Source of the DNA: Deltaproteobacteria bacterium
GTDB taxonomy: Bacteria; Desulfobacterota; Syntrophobacteria; Syntrophobacterales; Syntrophobacteraceae
DNA: 64,000 bases
Direction of reading: 5' to 3'
Assembly: GCA_021780695.1 (NCBI GenBank)
Contig: JAJXYD010000024.1
Location: 1-64,000, forward strand
Of this stretch, positions 1-8,167 are shown piece after piece. Position numbers and translations under genes: made by a program. How positions within the stretch are numbered: position 1 is the stretch's first letter; the number at the start of each line of letters is the position of its first letter. The notes under the pieces were generated by a model. It saw only the letters and a program-made list of their open reading frames with translations, was not told the DNA's origin and searched no databases.

Positions 1-71
1 GAAGGACGAGATTGAATCCTGATGGTACTCAGACCGCCGCCGGTGTCAAAATGTTCGGGCCGGCGGCTCGA

Positions 72-500
72 TTAAAATACATTTTCAAACCGGCATTTTC
101 CCTGCATTTTCACGCCGCCGCTAACACTCAAGGGAATGAACGCGGAGCGGCTAAGGTGCTGTTGCTCGTCTCGCCAGGTTCTTACGAATCTTCTTACCGA
201 GTCATAGCCGCCGAGGTAGCCTCCAGCTTGTATCAACTCAAAGAGAGCCTGGGCGGTCCTCCTCCGGGTCTTGGGGGAATCCTCGTCTTCTTTGAGCTTG
301 GCTCTCAGCACTTCTATAAATCCCTGTAATTTTGGCTTAAGCTGTGTCTTGCGCTCGTAGTGAAACTGCGTCTCCCCGCTCCGAAGAACCTTTTTTACCG
401 TGTTCCGCGACAGGTGAAACTCTTTGGCGATCTGGCGAATAGATTTCGCGTCCCTGTGATATGAAAGCCGAACCTTGCGTATGGTCTCCACCGTTAGCAT
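72..500 (-). pseudogene. IS21-family transposase IstA, N-terminal fragment
   Basis: A 142-residue open frame. Residues 1-60 carry the helix-turn-helix typical of IstA (SIRQIAKEFHLSRNTVKKVL), and about 110-125 keep the 'RTWRDEQQ...AFIPLS' stretch that in intact IstA leads into the DDE catalytic domain. After AFIPLS the similarity stops and the frame runs into unrelated residues and a stop. IstA proteins are usually 400-500 residues, so the catalytic core and the IstB partner are missing here. It is a dead remnant, and together with the repeated motifs at 560-606 it marks the end of an insertion that cut the integrase gene that follows. The family call comes from motif recognition only. Confidence 0.75.
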
Positions 501-606
501 CTCCTTTAGCTTTGCCCCCCTCTCTGCGGTTTGGCGCAGATTGTAGCAGGCAGTTACGATGGGTCAATTTTGGACGCCGATTTTCCTAAAAGGTGGGTCA
601 TTATTG
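72..606. mobile_element. IS21-like insertion remnant with terminal repeats
   Basis: Contains the istA fragment and, on its right side, two copies of a TGGGTCA(A/T)T motif at 560-573 and 594-606, 34 bp apart, resembling the multiple terminal repeats of IS21-family ends. The integrase reading frame starts abruptly just right of the second copy, which fits an insertion junction near 606. The left boundary was not found: the element may begin before the window or be deleted. Confidence 0.5.
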
Positions 607-607
607 C

Positions 608-904
608 ATGCCGGTTCACACAATGAAAAACGGCGGGACTTTCGATGTCGATACGTTCAGGAAAAACGCTTGGACAACCGCTGTGAAAAGGGCGGGGATC
701 GACTACAGGGTTCCGTACACCACAAGACATACCTTTGCGGCTTGGGCGCTGACCATCGGGATGAACCCGAACAAGCTCGTCAGACGCATGGGGCATGGTT
801 CGAAGAAAATGGTCTATGAGGTTTACGGGAACTATGTCGAAGGTCTTGAGCAGGACGCGGGTAAGATTTTGGAGTATTTTGGCAATGACTTCGCTATCTT
901 ATAA
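608..904 (+). pseudogene. tyrosine recombinase (integrase), C-terminal catalytic fragment
   Basis: About 98 residues that match the end of phage-type integrases. They include the box around the catalytic Arg-His (YTTRHTFAAWAL, residues ~38-49), a LVRRMGHGSKK motif holding the second histidine, and a tyrosine-rich VYEVYGNYV segment with the probable nucleophile. The N-terminal two thirds are gone, and the frame begins at the IS21-like junction. The gene points at the 3' end of ssrA, which lies 97 bp away in the opposite orientation. That is the usual arrangement when an island has integrated into tmRNA. It cannot be active as it stands. Confidence 0.75.
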
Positions 905-1001
905 AGAAAAAAACTTCCGCTTTCACCACCGCTTTGGGGAAAGTCACGGTGAAAGTCGAAGGCTTCGATTTGCCAAGTAGGTGATTTTGTTGCTAAAAAA
1001 C

Positions 1002-1357
1002 TGGTGGAGGCGGCGGGAGTTGAACCCGCGTCCGAAAGCATTCCGCCAAAGCTTCTACATGCTTATTCCGCTATTTGATTCTCGCCCCGGCGACCTCTTG
1101 CGGACCTGATTTCGCCGATGCCAGCTCACTAAATCTCGCCGCCGCCACTGCGAGCACCGTGGAGGCAACCATCCCGCTTAGTCGACGCCCCCTGGGTCCC
1201 CGCGGGAAGCAGGACCTGGAGACGGCAGCCGCGGTTAAGCGGCTACAGCGTACGCGTAATCGTCTGCGTTTATTTTATTCCAAACTGTTTAACGAGCAGC
1301 AAGGACCTCGGCATGCAACTTAGACTTCTCTACCTCCGTCGAACCCGTTTCGCCCCC
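1002..1357 (-). ncRNA. ssrA: tmRNA (transfer-messenger RNA)
   Basis: Rescues stalled ribosomes by trans-translation with SmpB. The 5' acceptor strand GGGGGCG (1357-1351) pairs with CGCCTCC at the 3' end, followed by an encoded ACCA ending at 1002. The T-arm GGTTCAACTCCCGCC and the 5' 'GGGTTCGACGG' region are the standard tRNA-like landmarks. The tag reading frame at 1267-1235 encodes ADDYAYAVAA then TAA, with GCA as resume codon. The length of 356 nt is normal for one-piece bacterial tmRNA. A strong promoter lies just upstream. An integrase fragment abuts the 3' end, so this gene has served as an integration site and the 3' end may have been regenerated by the insertion. Confidence 0.95.
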
Positions 1358-1378
1358 CTTAGTGGGAATTCATGAATA

Positions 1379-1406
1379 ATTGTATATTTTTTTCAGCCAA
1401 TGTCAA
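1379..1406 (-). promoter_or_regulatory. sigma-70-type promoter of ssrA
   Basis: On the minus strand TTGACA (1406-1401), a 16-bp spacer and TACAAT (1384-1379) lie 21-27 bp upstream of the mature tmRNA 5' end. This leaves room for a short leader removed by RNase P. The match is 6/6 and 5/6 to consensus. Confidence 0.7.
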
Positions 1407-1422
1407 GACGGGCGCAAAATCT

Positions 1423-2298
1423 TCATTCCAGATTGGCGTAAAAATCACGAAAACAGGTTCTGAGATTGGAATAAATCCCTTTTCGGCTGTTTGTAACATA
1501 AATAGAGTGGCGCACATGAAAGACCTCGTCCACCAGCCTTTCGACCGCCCAGGGGGGGCCGGTTTTTGCCTCGCGCTCCAGTGCCCCCGCAAAAAGGGGA
1601 ACCAGTTTATCTTTCATGCGCAGTTCGGTATCGACCAGAAAAATCGCCAGGGAGGGCCCAAGGTCGGCAAGCCGTGCCAGAAATGCCTCCACGGCCTGCT
1701 GTTCGATGCCCCGGGGGGGCGAAGATTTTACCTCCACATAAACCAGCCGTCCGGCAATGAGAGCGATCACATCGTAGTCGCCCCCGCGCCTGGTGTTTTT
1801 GAGCTTTATGTTGAAAAGAGCAGGAGATAGAAACTCGCGCCTCAGAAGTTCGCACACAAACCATTCGAGCGTTGGGCCAAAGCTTGGGACCTTCCTTAGG
1901 AGCCTGTAGCCCCGGGCGGAAAGACCCACCATTTCCAGGGCGGCGAGCTTTTCCAGGTAGGTCTTTACAGTTTTTGGCGAACAGTAGCGAGAGAGTGCGG
2001 AAAAATCTTCTCCCTCAGGCTCTTGTATCAGTTCCCTCATAAAGAGCCTGAAGGAGTAGCGTTTCATCATGGCGTAAAAGCGCGATAGCGCCGTGTCGCG
2101 GATTTCGTGGGCAAACAGAAGCTGTGCCCCGTCCCCGTGCTTGATTACCGGAAACCCCAGTTGCCAGAGCAGTTTTTCCACCGGATGCCTTGTGAGACGG
2201 GCCAGGTCTCCAACATTTCGTTCAAGTGCCCCGATTCTTTCGCCCAGTTCGGCGATATGCCTTTCGAGAAACTCCAGCCGCTCCATCGCACTTTTCAC
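1423..2298 (-). CDS. coiled-coil/winged-helix protein with PD-(D/E)XK nuclease-like domain
   Basis: A 291-residue protein of unnamed family. Residues 5-35 are heptad-like (predicted coiled coil). About 75-135 look like a winged helix (SPKTVKTYLEKLAALEMVGL). About 165-215 hold GGDYDVIAL (Asp174/Asp176) followed by YVEVKSS (Glu189, Lys191), the D...ExK arrangement of restriction-endonuclease-like folds. This suggests DNA or RNA binding, possibly cleavage, but no substrate can be named. It starts with GTG, and its start overlaps the stop of the upstream CoA-transferase gene (GTGA), so translation is probably coupled. It is the last gene of the lgt operon. The nuclease fold is inferred from a short motif. 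Confidence 0.65.
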   Translation of the reverse strand: MKSAMERLEFLERHIAELGERIGALERNVGDLARLTRHPVEKLLWQLGFPVIKHGDGAQLLFAHEIRDTALSRFYAMMKRYSFRLFMRELIQEPEGEDFSALSRYCSPKTVKTYLEKLAALEMVGLSARGYRLLRKVPSFGPTLEWFVCELLRREFLSPALFNIKLKNTRRGGDYDVIALIAGRLVYVEVKSSPPRGIEQQAVEAFLARLADLGPSLAIFLVDTELRMKDKLVPLFAGALEREAKTGPPWAVERLVDEVFHVRHSIYVTNSRKGIYSNLRTCFRDFYANLE

Positions 2299-4208
2299 AA
2301 CCCCTGGGCATCGAGACGCACCCTTATTTCATATGCTCCCGAGGCAAGAGACCTTTCAACGGCGTAGCCAAGTTTTCTAAAGACCCCGAAGGCCTGCTCG
2401 TTTCCAATGGGGATATAGGAAATGAGGGTCTTAATGCCCGTTTGCGCGGCCTTTTTGGCAATGTGGGCAACCATCGAGGTGGCAACGCCTCCCCGCGCAA
2501 AATCGGGGTGCACGGCGAAATCGAGTTCAGCCGAAATCGCATCATCGTTCATGCGGTAAAAGGCCACTCCGATAACCCTGCCCGAATCCTTTTCTCCGGC
2601 AAAGGCCAGCAGGCACATTTCCCTGTGATAATCGGTGTTGACTATCGCCTTCACGTCATAGTGGGGGTAGGCCTTGAGGAGTTCGGGGAAGCGCAGATAG
2701 GCCTCGGTTCGAGGCAGGGAATAGAAAAACTCCTTAAGCACCCGTTCGTCGATCGGTCTGGAAGGACGAAAGAATACGCTTCCCACCTTTTGAAATTCCA
2801 TGGAAAGTTCGCAATCATAGGGATAGATCGCCCGGGTTCCCGCCCAATGCCCGGCATCCTTTTCCAGATAATTGATCTGTCTTGCGGCCTCCATGAGTTC
2901 ATCTCTGAAATCGGGATGGGCAATGGAGATGAGCGCAAGGCAACGCTCGCGCAAACTCTTTCCCTGCAGGGCGGCAACCCCGTACTCGGTAACGACGTAC
3001 TCCACCCCCCCGCGCGTTGTAACCACCCCCGCGCCCTCGGTCAGTGCGGCAACGATCCTGGAGCGAGACGAGTCAAAGGTCGTGGAGGGCATCACCATTA
3101 TAGCCTTGCCTCCCCGAGACCCCTTGGCCCCCCTTACAAAGTCGATCGTCCCGCCAACGCCGCTATAGATTTCATAGCCCAGCGAATCGGCGCACACCTG
3201 CCCGGACAGATCCACTTCGAGAGCGGAGTTAATGGTGACCATCCTGTCATTTTCAGCTATTACGGCGAAGTCATTGGTGTAGTCCACGGGATACATCGCC
3301 ACCATAGGGTTATTGTCCACGAAATCGTAGAGTTCGCGCGATCCCAGGCAAAAACTCGCAACGATTTTCCCCGGATGAAGGGTCTTTCGGGCATTGGTTA
3401 TTGCCCCCTTCTTGACCAGATGCAGATAGGCGTCGGTAAGCATATCGGTGTGGACGCCGAGGTCTTTTTTGCCTTCCAATGCGTAGAGCGAGGCAACCGA
3501 AATGCTTCCCACACCCACACGAATCGTCGAGCCGTCTTCGACCAACCCGGCCACGTGCCTGCCTATATCGATGGCGATTTGGTTCATCATGGGAAGCTTT
3601 ACTTCCAGAAGCGGCTCATCGTACTCGACAAAGGCATCGATGTGGCTAACGTGAATGAAGGAATCTCCAAGGGTGCGGGGCATTCTGGGATTGACCTGGG
3701 CGACGACATGCCTTGCGCTCTGGGCCGCGGCCTTTGCGATGTCCACGGCTACCCCGCAGGAACAAAAACCGTGGTCGTCGGGAGGAGCAACCTGGATGAG
3801 GGCCACATCGATAATCATCTCACCGGAGCAAAAGAGCTCGGGAATATCCACCATATTTATGGGGGTGTAGTCGGCCCGCCCCTCGGCAACCGCCTCACGG
3901 TTACCCGAGGCCACAAAGAAGGACTTTAGCCTGCACTGATCGACGCCCGCATCGGTAAAACGCGCCTCTCCTACGCTCAAGATGTGAAGAATTTCAAGAT
4001 CCGAGAGTTTGTGAAGCCTCTTTTCCAGCGTTCTCGCCAAATGCTGAGGCTCACCGCATCCCGAGCCCATAAAGACCCTGTGCCCGTTTCTTATTACATC
4101 GAGGGCTTCCTCTGCGTCCTTTTTTGCCCCTTCGTAGATCGAGCGCCACTGACGATTAATCTGTGAAGCCATTCGCGGAGATGTGATCTGTTCCAGCCCC
4201 ATAATCAA
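2295..4208 (-). CDS. acetyl-CoA hydrolase/4-hydroxybutyrate CoA-transferase fused to GNAT domain
   Basis: 637 residues. Residues ~1-470 belong to the CoA-transferase family that includes 4-hydroxybutyrate CoA-transferase and acetyl-CoA hydrolase: there is a VAPPDDHGFCSCG motif near 145, NSALEVDLSGQ near 325-335 with the likely catalytic glutamate, and GVGGTIDFVRGA just after. Residues ~480-637 form a GNAT acetyltransferase-like domain with ARGGVATSMV as acetyl-CoA-binding loop. Plain members are about 430-450 residues, so this is a fusion. A plausible role is moving CoA between short acyl groups, with the GNAT part sensing or using acetyl-CoA, but the true substrate is unknown. It starts 3 bp after lgt and overlaps the next gene. 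Confidence 0.85.
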   Translation of the reverse strand: MIMGLEQITSPRMASQINRQWRSIYEGAKKDAEEALDVIRNGHRVFMGSGCGEPQHLARTLEKRLHKLSDLEILHILSVGEARFTDAGVDQCRLKSFFVASGNREAVAEGRADYTPINMVDIPELFCSGEMIIDVALIQVAPPDDHGFCSCGVAVDIAKAAAQSARHVVAQVNPRMPRTLGDSFIHVSHIDAFVEYDEPLLEVKLPMMNQIAIDIGRHVAGLVEDGSTIRVGVGSISVASLYALEGKKDLGVHTDMLTDAYLHLVKKGAITNARKTLHPGKIVASFCLGSRELYDFVDNNPMVAMYPVDYTNDFAVIAENDRMVTINSALEVDLSGQVCADSLGYEIYSGVGGTIDFVRGAKGSRGGKAIMVMPSTTFDSSRSRIVAALTEGAGVVTTRGGVEYVVTEYGVAALQGKSLRERCLALISIAHPDFRDELMEAARQINYLEKDAGHWAGTRAIYPYDCELSMEFQKVGSVFFRPSRPIDERVLKEFFYSLPRTEAYLRFPELLKAYPHYDVKAIVNTDYHREMCLLAFAGEKDSGRVIGVAFYRMNDDAISAELDFAVHPDFARGGVATSMVAHIAKKAAQTGIKTLISYIPIGNEQAFGVFRKLGYAVERSLASGAYEIRVRLDAQGL

Positions 4209-4211
4209 TCC

Positions 4212-5069
4212 TTATCGGCGGGCGCGGCCGGCCGCTCCCACACTGGCTGTTCTTACGGCTTCCCCGCTCTTTTTGCGGTTCAAAAAAAAGATCAGGGCTA
4301 TGGCCGCGGGAACCATCGCAATGCACAACACCTGCCCCATCGTAAGATAATGGAACACATATCCGAGCGGCGGGGGGTCCGGTTCTTTGAAGCACTCGAT
4401 TATAAACCGAAAGACGGCGTAAAAAAGCAGAAAAAAGGCCACCATCATCCCGTCCTTGAACTGCCTTTTGCGCAACTGCCACATTATAATAAAAAGGAGC
4501 AACCCCTCGGCGAAAGCTTCATAGAGCTGGGTGGGATGGCGAGGAACCGCCCCTCCCGCCCATGCGGGCGCGTTGGGAAAAACCATCGCCCAGGGGACCT
4601 TGCTTGGCAGGCCGAGCAGTTCGCCATTTATAAAATTACCTATGCGCCCGAGTCCGAGCCCGATCGGCGCGGTAACGATGGCCGAGTCGGCAATAACGGC
4701 GAAGGGAATTTTTCTTCTCCTGGAAAAAAGCCACACCGAAAAGATGCATCCGATCAGCCCGCCGTGAAAAGACATTCCTCCGTGCCAGGTAGCGATTATT
4801 TCCAGAGGATGGTGCAGATAATAGCCAAGGTCGAGGTATTCGTAGAAAAGGATGTAGCCGAGCCGGCCACCCACGATTACGCCCAGGGCCAGATAGAAGA
4901 CCAGATCCTGGGCCGTCTCGCCCACAAGCCCCACCTGCTTCGAGCGCTCCTGCTTCTGGATCAGAAAATAGGCAGAGATAAAACCCAGAACATACATCAC
5001 GCCATACCATCTAACATGAACCGGACCTATCGAAAATATGATAGGATTAATATTGGGATAAGGAATCAT
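4212..5069 (-). CDS. lgt: prolipoprotein diacylglyceryl transferase
   Basis: Inner-membrane enzyme that moves diacylglycerol from phosphatidylglycerol to the lipobox cysteine of prelipoproteins, the first step of lipoprotein maturation. 285 residues with several membrane segments. It carries the family motifs WHGGMSFHGGLIG (residues ~94-106, with the essential His) and GRIGNFINGELLG (~141-153), plus a C-terminal RFIIECFKEPD region. The ATG follows a clear GGAGG at 7 bp. It is the first gene of a three-gene minus-strand operon with the CoA-transferase fusion and the nuclease-like protein, an association with no obvious functional logic. Confidence 0.97.
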   Translation of the reverse strand: MIPYPNINPIIFSIGPVHVRWYGVMYVLGFISAYFLIQKQERSKQVGLVGETAQDLVFYLALGVIVGGRLGYILFYEYLDLGYYLHHPLEIIATWHGGMSFHGGLIGCIFSVWLFSRRRKIPFAVIADSAIVTAPIGLGLGRIGNFINGELLGLPSKVPWAMVFPNAPAWAGGAVPRHPTQLYEAFAEGLLLFIIMWQLRKRQFKDGMMVAFFLLFYAVFRFIIECFKEPDPPPLGYVFHYLTMGQVLCIAMVPAAIALIFFLNRKKSGEAVRTASVGAAGRARR

Positions 5070-5206
5070 TTAATAACCTCCAGACCATACAGGCTATCAT
5101 ACCGGAAGGCCTGGGTCAATCAGCGCCACAACCGGAAAGGGCCCAAAGGCACAAGGCCAAAGGGCTAAAACCCCCGGGGCAAAAAAAAGAGCGAAAGGAT
5201 CAAATT

Positions 5207-5485
5207 ATGCACGACCATCATGATCACCACGACGAGCATCACCACGCAGAGCATTCCCACCAGCACGGTGAGCAGTCCCTTGAGACCGCCAAATTTCGAA
5301 AAATAGTTGAACACTGGATAAGCCACAACGAGGACCACGCCGGTTCCTACAGACAATGGGCAACTCGGGCAAAGGATGCGGGCCACGAGGCCTCAGCCGC
5401 TCTTTTGGAGCAGATAGCCTCCGAGGTTATAGAGCAAAACAAAAAATTCGTTAAAATAATCGAGCTAATCGATTCATCCAAATAA
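5207..5485 (+). CDS. small protein with His-rich metal-binding N terminus
   Basis: 92 residues. The first ~20 are almost all His, Asp, Glu and Gln (12 His in MHDHHDHHDEHHHAEHSHQH), a typical Ni/Zn/Cu/Co-binding stretch. The remainder (25-92) is a helical domain with WISHNEDHAGSYRQWA and a charged C-terminal helix. No signal peptide is visible, so it is probably cytoplasmic. AAAGGA lies 7 bp before the ATG. It is followed 19 bp later by mobA and then moeA, suggesting a role in metal handling around molybdenum cofactor synthesis. That role is inferred from position only. Confidence 0.75.
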   Translation: MHDHHDHHDEHHHAEHSHQHGEQSLETAKFRKIVEHWISHNEDHAGSYRQWATRAKDAGHEASAALLEQIASEVIEQNKKFVKIIELIDSSK

Positions 5486-5504
5486 CGCGGTGGGGAGAAA
5501 ATCA

Positions 5505-6086
5505 ATGCCGGCTGGAGCGGTCCTTGCCGGAGGCAAAAGCCTGCGGTTTGGCAAAAACAAGGCATTGGAGATGTTTAGGGGTAAACGCTTTATCGATCTT
5601 GCCGTCGAATCGTTGCGCCCCCTTTGCAGCCCGGTCATGGTCATGGCAAATGAGATCGCGCCCTACCTCGACAGCGGCGCGATGCTCGTTCAGGACATAA
5701 TCGCCCAACAGGGCCCGCTTGGAGGCATCTATACGGCCCTCCTTTATAGCCCCTGCGACTGGGTTTTTGTAAAAGCAACCGATATGCCGCTTTTGCTTCC
5801 TCAAATGGCCTCGCTCATCGTTGAGGCCGCAAGAGGAGATTTCGATGCGGTGGTTCCCAAAGTGGGAGAGTTTTTCGAACCTCTTCTGGCGGTCTATAAC
5901 CGCAGGTGCCTGCCGGCAATCGAACGCCAGCTTAGGGGTTCCGAGAACCGCCAGGTCGTGGCGTTTTTTAAAAAAATCAGGCTGAAAACCATCACCGAAA
6001 AGCAATGGCAGGAAGTGGACCCTCGGGGACTAAGTTTTAAAAACGTTAACACAGTAGCGGACCTGGCCGAAATCGATGGAACTTAA
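5505..6086 (+). CDS. mobA: molybdenum cofactor guanylyltransferase
   Basis: Joins GMP to molybdopterin to form the MGD cofactor used by formate dehydrogenases and related enzymes. 193 residues from the chosen ATG. The nucleotide-binding signature AVLAGGKSLRFGKNKA sits at the N terminus, followed by QQGPLGGIYTAL and ATDMPLL, all in the order expected for MobA. An in-frame GTG 15 bp upstream is possible, but the ATG has GGGGAG at 8 bp. The 3' end overlaps moeA by 11 bp, so the two are probably cotranslated. Confidence 0.92.
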   Translation: MPAGAVLAGGKSLRFGKNKALEMFRGKRFIDLAVESLRPLCSPVMVMANEIAPYLDSGAMLVQDIIAQQGPLGGIYTALLYSPCDWVFVKATDMPLLLPQMASLIVEAARGDFDAVVPKVGEFFEPLLAVYNRRCLPAIERQLRGSENRQVVAFFKKIRLKTITEKQWQEVDPRGLSFKNVNTVADLAEIDGT

Positions 6087-7323
6087 GGATGCCAAGAACA
6101 TCGCGGCGGAAGTAGCCAAAAGGCTCGAGACCGAAACGGTCATGACCGGCTTTGCGGCTGGCAGAGTGATGGCGGAAACAATACGCGCAGACCGTGACAT
6201 GCCCGAAAAGCCCATATCGAGATGGGACGGCTTTGCGTTTAAAAGCTCAGACTGCGAACATGCGGGGACGCAAAACCCGGTGATTCTGCCGATCGTTTCG
6301 GAAGAGATAACGGCCGGCAAAACAGCACAAAAGGCACAGAGCCGAACTTGCGCAAGGATAATGACCGGGGGAATTCTTCCCGAAGCAATGGATACGGTCA
6401 TCGCCTTCGAAAAGGCAAGGCTGTGCCCGCGGGGGTTGGTTTTCACCGAACCTCTCCGGGCGGGTGCGGGCGTAACTCAGCCCGGGAGCAAGATTCCACG
6501 AAACACACTGCTTCTTGGAAAGGGCGATGTGCTTACCCCCGGGCGTATCGGGCTTGCAGCCGCGCAGGGCCGCCAGCAGGTTTGCGTTGTGCGCCGCCCG
6601 AGGGTGGCCATCCTTGCCACCGGAGACGAACTAAAGGGGTCGGGTGCTGGGGAACCGGGGAGTTCGATCTTTTCCCAAAACAGCTGCCTTCTGGCCGCTC
6701 TGGTCAGGGCTTCAGGGGCAGAACCCGTTGAGATGGGAGTGGCCCCCGACGATCCCGAAGTGATCTGTTCCCGGCTGAAAAACGCTCGGGCCGATCTTGT
6801 GATTACAACCGGGGGAATGGGTAAGGGAAGCAAGGATTTTACAGGCGAGGTTTGGAAAAGGCTGGGTCTTAAAGTAATTTTCGACCGGCTCAATATTGGC
6901 CCTGGAAAGGGCAGTGGACTGGCGACGGGAAACGGCTCGATATATCTGGGCCTGCCCGGAAATCCCGGGGCGGTGAGGATAATTTATGAGGAAATCGGGG
7001 CGGTGCTGGTTCAAAGCTTTTTGGGCCTTCACTCAGAGCCCGATTTCTCTTTTGAAGCTATAACCGCGGGCTCGATGCAAAAAACAGAAGGCTACTACCG
7101 GGCATTGGACGGCGCTTTAAAAATAAGGGAGGGGCTTTGCACCTTTATCCCCCGAAACTGCCCCGAGGCCGGTCAAAAAGATATGGGTTCTTTTTTTACA
7201 AGCCGCTCAGCCTACGCCCTGCTGGCGCCCGGCAACTCGCGCGTAGCCGAGGGGCAAAAAGTTTTGGTAAAAATCCCGGATCTCTCCCTTGAAAGCCGAG
7301 CCATGCTGAGGTGCAGCGACTAA
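6076..7323 (+). CDS. moeA: molybdopterin molybdenumtransferase MoeA
   Basis: Inserts molybdate into adenylated molybdopterin in the cytoplasm. 415 residues, normal for MoeA. Visible motifs are RWDGFAFKSSD (the SxxDG-type loop, residues 49-59), IMTGG (~95), ATGDEL (~180), TTGGMGKGSKDF (~244, where many homologues have TTGGVSVGDYD) and GLPGNPGA (~293). The altered TTGGMGKGSKDF loop is a variation of the substrate-binding region seen in some anaerobes. It overlaps mobA at its start. Confidence 0.93.
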   Translation: MELKDAKNIAAEVAKRLETETVMTGFAAGRVMAETIRADRDMPEKPISRWDGFAFKSSDCEHAGTQNPVILPIVSEEITAGKTAQKAQSRTCARIMTGGILPEAMDTVIAFEKARLCPRGLVFTEPLRAGAGVTQPGSKIPRNTLLLGKGDVLTPGRIGLAAAQGRQQVCVVRRPRVAILATGDELKGSGAGEPGSSIFSQNSCLLAALVRASGAEPVEMGVAPDDPEVICSRLKNARADLVITTGGMGKGSKDFTGEVWKRLGLKVIFDRLNIGPGKGSGLATGNGSIYLGLPGNPGAVRIIYEEIGAVLVQSFLGLHSEPDFSFEAITAGSMQKTEGYYRALDGALKIREGLCTFIPRNCPEAGQKDMGSFFTSRSAYALLAPGNSRVAEGQKVLVKIPDLSLESRAMLRCSD

Positions 7324-7489
7324 CGACTAAAATCGCGCAAACTACCCCCCTGCCCTGTTTGCGTTTGATCTAAAAACCGGAATCTGGTATCCAGTATAGG
7401 GATAAGGATTACAGGGGCACTTTTTTGTTCATCTAACCTCGATGATCCGCAACGGCACGGTTTCGGATCTCAGGCAGCCAAAGGCCTAT

Positions 7490-8122
7490 ATGCTCAAAGG
7501 AACCGTAATCGAAACCGGCTATTATAAGATCCTGCAAACGCGGATAGTCCCCAAGCTTATTGACCTTAACCTCACCCCCAACCACATCACGTGCGCCGGT
7601 TTGCTCATGAGTGTAGTCGCCGGAGTCTGCTTCGCCTATCTGCCCTTTTTGGGAGGTCTGGTGACTCTTCTAACAGGCCTTCTCGACAGCCTGGACGGCG
7701 CTTTGGCAAGAGCTACGGGGCAGAGCAGAAAATTTGGCGCCTTCCTCGATTCGGTAACCGACAGGTACACCGAACTTCTCACCTATCTGGGAATCTGGTT
7801 CTACATGCAACGCACAGATGCCCCTTCAGCCTACCCGCTTTTGATCATGCTCATTCTTTTCGGCTCTCTCATGGTAAGCTATACAAGGGCCCGGGCCGAA
7901 GGCCTAGGGGAAAGATGCATGGGCGGCATATTCCAGCGAGGCGAGCGGATCATACTGCTGGGAGTCGCGGGAATCCTAAACCCGATCATTAACCTTATCG
8001 CTGCCGAAGGCTCGATCGATCTGGCCCTCAAAGGGGTGCTCATAGTGCTTGCCCTGGGCACCAATCTTACGGCCATGTGGCGTTTCATGCATGTTCTCAA
8101 TAAGCTCAAAAAGAAAGTCTAA
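7490..8122 (+). CDS. CDP-alcohol phosphatidyltransferase family protein
   Basis: Integral membrane enzyme that displaces CMP from a CDP-alcohol, making a phospholipid such as phosphatidylinositol-phosphate or a glycerophosphate. 210 residues. The diagnostic D-x2-DG-x2-AR-x8-G-x3-D-x3-D motif is complete (from DSLDGALAR to FLDSVTD), followed by four hydrophobic segments. The acceptor alcohol cannot be read from sequence, and it is distinct from the pssA copy at 42 kb. Start chosen at the ATG with AAAGG 5 bp upstream. A longer form from an ATG at 7442 is possible but has no ribosome binding site. Confidence 0.85.
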   Translation: MLKGTVIETGYYKILQTRIVPKLIDLNLTPNHITCAGLLMSVVAGVCFAYLPFLGGLVTLLTGLLDSLDGALARATGQSRKFGAFLDSVTDRYTELLTYLGIWFYMQRTDAPSAYPLLIMLILFGSLMVSYTRARAEGLGERCMGGIFQRGERIILLGVAGILNPIINLIAAEGSIDLALKGVLIVLALGTNLTAMWRFMHVLNKLKKKV

Positions 8123-8167
8123 CGCTCATTCTCAGGGCGGGGAATGAAAGCGAAGAATGCCGAAGAT

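Noticed and set aside
2226..3929. 567-codon open frame on the plus strand
   Set aside because: Lies opposite the CoA-transferase gene, which has clear family motifs; the plus frame has no recognisable domain and is an antisense shadow of high-GC codons.
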